A stretch of 10,210 nt of DNA from NCBI GenBank assembly GCA_022567055.1, contig JADFHU010000135.1, positions 1 to 10,210 of the forward strand. The letters run 5' to 3'. Origin of the DNA: Planctomycetota bacterium. GTDB taxonomy: Bacteria; Planctomycetota; Phycisphaerae; Sedimentisphaerales; Anaerobacaceae. A program made the position numbers and the translations under genes. Below the pieces are notes generated by a model that saw nothing but the letters and a program-made list of their open reading frames with translations, searched no databases and was not told the DNA's origin. This document shows, piece by piece, positions 7,412 through 10,210 of this stretch. Each line of letters begins with the position of its first letter. The first letter of the stretch is position 1.

Positions 7412-8641
7412 TCAACAGCACTCAATGCCGTAATACGTCTCGTAGATTCGCCGCGCCTGAACACTGGCCTTTGCCCAGTCCCACGACGCTTCGGTAAAAC
7501 GATCGGGGCTCAGGCTCTTCACGTAATCGGAGGGAGCATCATCGAACAACGATTCAACCAATAACCGGCCAATTCCGGCGGAGCCGGAGATGCCGTGTGC
7601 ATTGCAACCACCGGCCATGACGAACCCCTTCACCCGCGAGCTTTCGCCGATGATGAATTGCCCATCGGGGGTGAACGTCGGCCAACCTTTTCCTACACGC
7701 GACTTCTCGGTTTTCTGAGATTCAGGAAACAGATGAATCATCTTTTTTTCGAAACTGTCGAGTACCGCCCAGTCCGGCGAGATCGCCGGCGCCATTTCTT
7801 CCATCGAATATGCTCTCGGATCCGCGTGGAGGGCTGCCGGCTCCCACCCGCCCAGGAGGAGGCCTCCTTCCGCGACTCGTCCATAAAGCGTCATGTCAGG
7901 GATCCGGAAACATGGCAGGGTTGGGGCGAGTCCTTCTAAGGGCACCGTGACAAAATACTCGTGCCGTACAGGGACAATCGGAAACTCAAGCCCGGCAAGT
8001 TTCGCTATGTGATAGGCATGTGCCCCGGCGGCGTTAATGACATATCGGCAGGTGACCTCGCCACGGTTTGTTTTCACACCTGATATCCGTCCGTCTTTAA
8101 GGACGATCTCTTCCACCGCCGTACCCATCGAAAACTGAGCCCCCATACGCTCGCATTCGTGTCGGTAGGCATTCACCAGGGATTTCGGAAGCATATAGCC
8201 GTCGGTCGGACACCAAAGAACGGCCTTTACGGAATCGAACTGCATCGGCGGCCACCGCTTCCTGGCCTCGCGTAGATCGATCATCTCACCTTCGAGCCCG
8301 CAGGAGTCGGCCACAGATTTCAGTTCATCGAATTGATCGACCGCTTCGTCAGAAAAAGCGATGCGGATTGACCCGACCTCGTTCCAGTCCGGCTTCACCG
8401 AGGCATCTGCCTCAAGATCGCGAAAGGTCTGGGCCGAATGCATAGCCAGTTTTGTCCGATCGACGGAGTTACGCATTTGGCCGCAGAGCCCCGCGCCCTG
8501 GGATGTGGTTACCTCTCCGACATCGTCCGCGCGCTCGACAAGCAATACATCCGGCTTGCCGGCCCGGACTAGGCTATAAGCGACACCGCAACCGACGGCG
8601 CCGCCGCCAATGACCACAAATTCAAATTTGTCTTTTTGCAT
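7412..8641 (-). CDS. FAD-dependent amine/amino-acid oxidoreductase (DadA / sarcosine dehydrogenase type)
   Basis: A 409-residue flavoprotein of the D-amino-acid-oxidase fold (FAD/NAD(P)-binding oxidoreductase, DAO family). It would oxidise a C-N bond in an amino acid, N-methyl amine or aminophosphonate. Visible signatures are the dinucleotide-binding GGGAVGCGVAYSL (12-24) with E36, NAAGAHA (203-209), WPTFTPDGQFIIGE (320-333) and AGGCNAHGISGSAGIG (343-358). Where some sarcosine/dimethylglycine dehydrogenases carry a flavin-linking His, this protein has TTSQGAG, so FAD may be bound non-covalently; this is inferred. I chose ATG-8641 because the nucleotide-binding fold starts a few residues later and the ATG lies 5 bp after the Rieske stop (8647), implying translational coupling. 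FAD oxidoreductases recur in aminophosphonate-degradation clusters, which fits the PbfA-like neighbour. Exact substrate unknown. Confidence 0.85.
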   Translation of the reverse strand: MQKDKFEFVVIGGGAVGCGVAYSLVRAGKPDVLLVERADDVGEVTTSQGAGLCGQMRNSVDRTKLAMHSAQTFRDLEADASVKPDWNEVGSIRIAFSDEAVDQFDELKSVADSCGLEGEMIDLREARKRWPPMQFDSVKAVLWCPTDGYMLPKSLVNAYRHECERMGAQFSMGTAVEEIVLKDGRISGVKTNRGEVTCRYVINAAGAHAYHIAKLAGLEFPIVPVRHEYFVTVPLEGLAPTLPCFRIPDMTLYGRVAEGGLLLGGWEPAALHADPRAYSMEEMAPAISPDWAVLDSFEKKMIHLFPESQKTEKSRVGKGWPTFTPDGQFIIGESSRVKGFVMAGGCNAHGISGSAGIGRLLVESLFDDAPSDYVKSLSPDRFTEASWDWAKASVQARRIYETYYGIECC

Positions 8642-8646
8642 CTCGT

Positions 8647-9891
8647 TCAATTCTGGTCGGAAAGGGCTTTCAGATACCAGCGTACGAAAGCATCCACATT
8701 GTATTCCTTGTAGGTCGAAAAGGGACCGGGCCGGTATCCCCCCGAGCAAACCCCGAGCTGGGCAACGCGACAGATGTCCCAATCCTGCTCCGAGGTAAGT
8801 TGCCAAAATGGCATCAATCGATCCAGTTGATAGTCTTCGCCTTCGACGGCGTTCTCATCGACGAGCCAGGCGACGCGTGCACGTGTCTTCCCGAGTCCGG
8901 CCGGGAGGAGGCGAGTGCTCACCGCATGATCGCAACTTGCGTGGATCCACATGTTGGGCATCGTTCGCATCCGCAGGGTACCGACCTCCGGGTCGGGGTA
9001 GTCGCCCATCAGGGTGGACACCTGTTGCCCGTCCATCGACTCGCTGACGTAGCCGTCGGCCAGGGCCGTGCGGTTGGCCGAGTACCAGATATCGTGATCG
9101 GGGTCGGGGAAACAGGCCATGCCGGTCTGCTTATGACTGATGGCCAGACCGGCGGCGCTCCACTTTTTCTCGCCGCGTTCGACCGCACACTCGATCCGCG
9201 TCCGAATCGCGTCGGTGGTGTCGTCTTCGTTATAGTGGTCGTAGTTCGCGCGGATATATTGAGGATGATGCGCGTTGCAATGGTAACATTCGCGGTTGTT
9301 CTCCCAGACGAGCTTCCAATTGGCCTGGATCTCGTAATCCACGATCTTCGCGATCTTTGCCGTGGTGAGTCCTTGCGGACGTGCCATCGGGGTCATTAAG
9401 TCACAGGCCTTGTCGAAATCGGGCGGCGAGTCGGACAGGCAGATGTAGATCATCCCTTCGATCGTCCGGAGATGCACCGGGATCAGACCGAGATCGTCCT
9501 TGTCCAGATCCTCCTGCATCCCGCGGCAGTATTGCAGCGATCCATCGGTCGCGTAGGTCCATTGGTGATAGGGGCAGACGAGCTTCTTAGCGTGCCCGGA
9601 TTCTTCTCCGCAAATCTGCGTGCCGCGATGTCGGCAGACGTTGTGCATGGCGCGGACGACTCCATCATCGCCACGAATCACAATCACCGAATCCGTATCC
9701 ACCGCTACCACGAAGAAATCGCCGGCTTCAGGAATCTGGCAGGCATGCCCCGCGAAGAGCCACTGGCGCCGCCAGATCGCATTCATTTCCGCGCGGTAAA
9801 CGTCGGCCTCCGCATAAAATGCTCCCGCGAGGGACCAACCGTCGCGACGGGTGGCCACGAGTTCGGCGAGTTGTGCTAGGGGTTCATTCAT
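8647..9891 (-). CDS. Rieske non-heme iron oxygenase, alpha subunit (GbcA/CntA-like)
   Basis: A 414-residue ring-hydroxylating-type oxygenase large subunit. The [2Fe-2S] Rieske motif is CRH (C86, H88) and CPYH (C106, H109). The mononuclear iron site is in ENNRECYHCNAHHP (H204, H209), with a likely Asp ligand at D370 (EQDWDIC). The ECYHC..HHP signature and the late LGVCSGGYRPGPFS stretch resemble glycine-betaine and carnitine monooxygenases, which split C-N bonds of quaternary amines, rather than classic aromatic dioxygenases. A reductase partner is needed and is not in the window. ATG-9891 was chosen because sequence upstream in this frame is low-quality and antisense to the pbfA remnant; no clear Shine-Dalgarno is present. 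The FAD oxidoreductase start follows its stop by 5 bp. Together they suggest stepwise N-demethylation. Substrate is inferred, not shown. Confidence 0.85.
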   Translation of the reverse strand: MNEPLAQLAELVATRRDGWSLAGAFYAEADVYRAEMNAIWRRQWLFAGHACQIPEAGDFFVVAVDTDSVIVIRGDDGVVRAMHNVCRHRGTQICGEESGHAKKLVCPYHQWTYATDGSLQYCRGMQEDLDKDDLGLIPVHLRTIEGMIYICLSDSPPDFDKACDLMTPMARPQGLTTAKIAKIVDYEIQANWKLVWENNRECYHCNAHHPQYIRANYDHYNEDDTTDAIRTRIECAVERGEKKWSAAGLAISHKQTGMACFPDPDHDIWYSANRTALADGYVSESMDGQQVSTLMGDYPDPEVGTLRMRTMPNMWIHASCDHAVSTRLLPAGLGKTRARVAWLVDENAVEGEDYQLDRLMPFWQLTSEQDWDICRVAQLGVCSGGYRPGPFSTYKEYNVDAFVRWYLKALSDQN

Positions 9892-9994
9892 CGGTTTTTT
9901 GCTTAGGTGCCACGGTGTTCGGCAGGACGTTCCACTTCGGCACCAAAAGGAGACCCGCGAGGAGCAGCGTTGCGGCGAGCAGGGAACGGTCTGA
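9884..9994 (-). pseudogene. Orphan C-terminal tail of a membrane protein
   Basis: In the frame whose stop TGA (9884-9886) overlaps the Rieske ATG by 8 bp, the - strand reads RSLLAATLLLAGLLLVPKW then about 15 polar residues. This is a strongly hydrophobic helix with a hydrophilic tail, typical of the end of a transporter. An in-frame stop at 9995-9997 leaves only 36 codons and no good start. The break falls at the point where the pbfA remnant begins, so this looks like the end of a transporter gene cut off by a rearrangement. The stop/start overlap suggests it was once the operon gene just before the Rieske gene. It might instead be chance. Confidence 0.4.
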
Positions 9995-10101
9995 GTTTCA
10001 ACGTCTCCGCCGGGAACATTGTCACACTCGCAACTCCGTTGGTCATCACATCGGAACAACTTGCTGAAGCGTTTCGTATCATTGAATCAGCCATCGGCTA
10101 G
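9985..10101 (+). pseudogene. 3' remnant of a second pbfA-like gene
   Basis: The 117 bases from AACGGT at 9985 to the TAG at 10099-10101 are collinear, without gaps, with the last 117 bases of the fusion gene (7282-7398). By hand count about 91 of 117 bases and 30 of 38 residues agree (NGLSFNVSAGN against NGLSFKVSAGN; EQLAEAFRIIESAIG against EQLAEAFRIVESALG). Most differences are at third codon positions, so the copy evolved under selection before it was broken. Upstream of 9985 the similarity stops abruptly. There is no start codon or catalytic part. It is a decayed relic of another pbfA-like gene, not a recent duplication. Confidence 0.8.
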
Positions 10102-10110
10102 GCATGAACA

Positions 10111-10210
10111 TCACTCACGGTTTACCTTCTTCGAGACATGGATAAAATATACACAACTGCACGTCAAGAGGACCACTCCCAACAGGCTCATCCCGTAGGT
10201 AAAGCGTCGG
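10111..10210 (-). CDS. C-terminal end of a probable membrane protein, 5' part outside the window
   Basis: From the right edge the - strand frame reads RRFTYGMSLLGVVLLTCSCV, then YFIHVSKKVNRE and a stop at 10111-10113. One hydrophobic helix followed by a short basic tail looks like the last segment of a permease. It ends 9 bp from the stop of the pbfA remnant, a convergent arrangement like the one at 7398/7412. Only 32 residues are visible, so neither the family nor reality as a gene is secure. A transporter for the cassette's substrate would fit the setting but is a guess. Confidence 0.35.
   Translation of the reverse strand, partial: RRFTYGMSLLGVVLLTCSCVYFIHVSKKVNRE

Noticed and set aside
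8800..9399. 199-codon open frame on the + strand
   Set aside because: It lies wholly antisense to the Rieske gene, whose motifs are clear, and its translation has no recognisable family features.
9892..10059. Upstream extension of the Rieske protein to position 10059
   Set aside because: The added 56 residues are Cys/Ser/Arg-rich, are antisense to the pbfA relic and do not belong to the family, which starts near ATG-9891.
1..10210. CRISPR array, tRNA or rRNA genes
   Set aside because: No regularly spaced direct repeats and no cloverleaf or ribosomal RNA sequence were seen on either strand.

Overview
The window looks like a fragment of an environmental, moderately GC-rich bacterial genome, probably from the Planctomycetota/Verrucomicrobiota/Lentisphaerota group or a neighbouring phylum. 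This rests on the long, N-terminally extended YeiH-type permease, the PhoD-like phosphatase, several genes without clear Shine-Dalgarno sites, and inverted-repeat elements between genes. It is inference; no rRNA or tRNA marker is present. No CRISPR array, tRNA, rRNA or intact transposase was found.

Left third (1-4591): a PhoD-like metallophosphatase on the + strand is cut by the left edge and converges on a three-gene - strand run. Read 5' to 3', that run is a PHP-domain histidinol-phosphatase-type enzyme (4591-3740), a long YeiH-family permease (3700-1937) and a small two-helix membrane protein (1924-1568). A 190-bp element with imperfect inverted arms lies in the convergent gap at about 1321-1508.

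Middle (4592-5166): a 575-bp stretch without a gene holds a possible operator palindrome, an IS-end-like motif with a hairpin, and a 240-bp inverted-repeat element (4899-5138). That element has TAA on both sides and ends 28 bp before the start codon of the next gene. It shares its outer tip sequence with the left element.

Right half (5167-10210): a catabolic cassette, most likely for phosphonates or N-methylated amines. A 743-residue + strand protein fuses a complete D-2-hydroxyacid dehydrogenase to a complete class-III PLP enzyme resembling PbfA, the (R)-1-hydroxy-2-aminoethylphosphonate ammonia-lyase. Converging on it is a tightly coupled - strand pair: a GbcA/CntA-like Rieske oxygenase and a DadA/sarcosine-dehydrogenase-like FAD oxidoreductase. 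A plausible joint function is removal of N-methyl groups from, and deamination of, an aminophosphonate, with the fused dehydrogenase acting on a hydroxylated intermediate. The substrate is not known.

Upstream of the Rieske gene is a rearrangement scar. It contains a 117-bp 3' remnant of a second pbfA-like gene (9985-10101, + strand), an orphan membrane-protein tail on the - strand overlapping the Rieske start, and the C-terminal end of another membrane protein running off the right edge.
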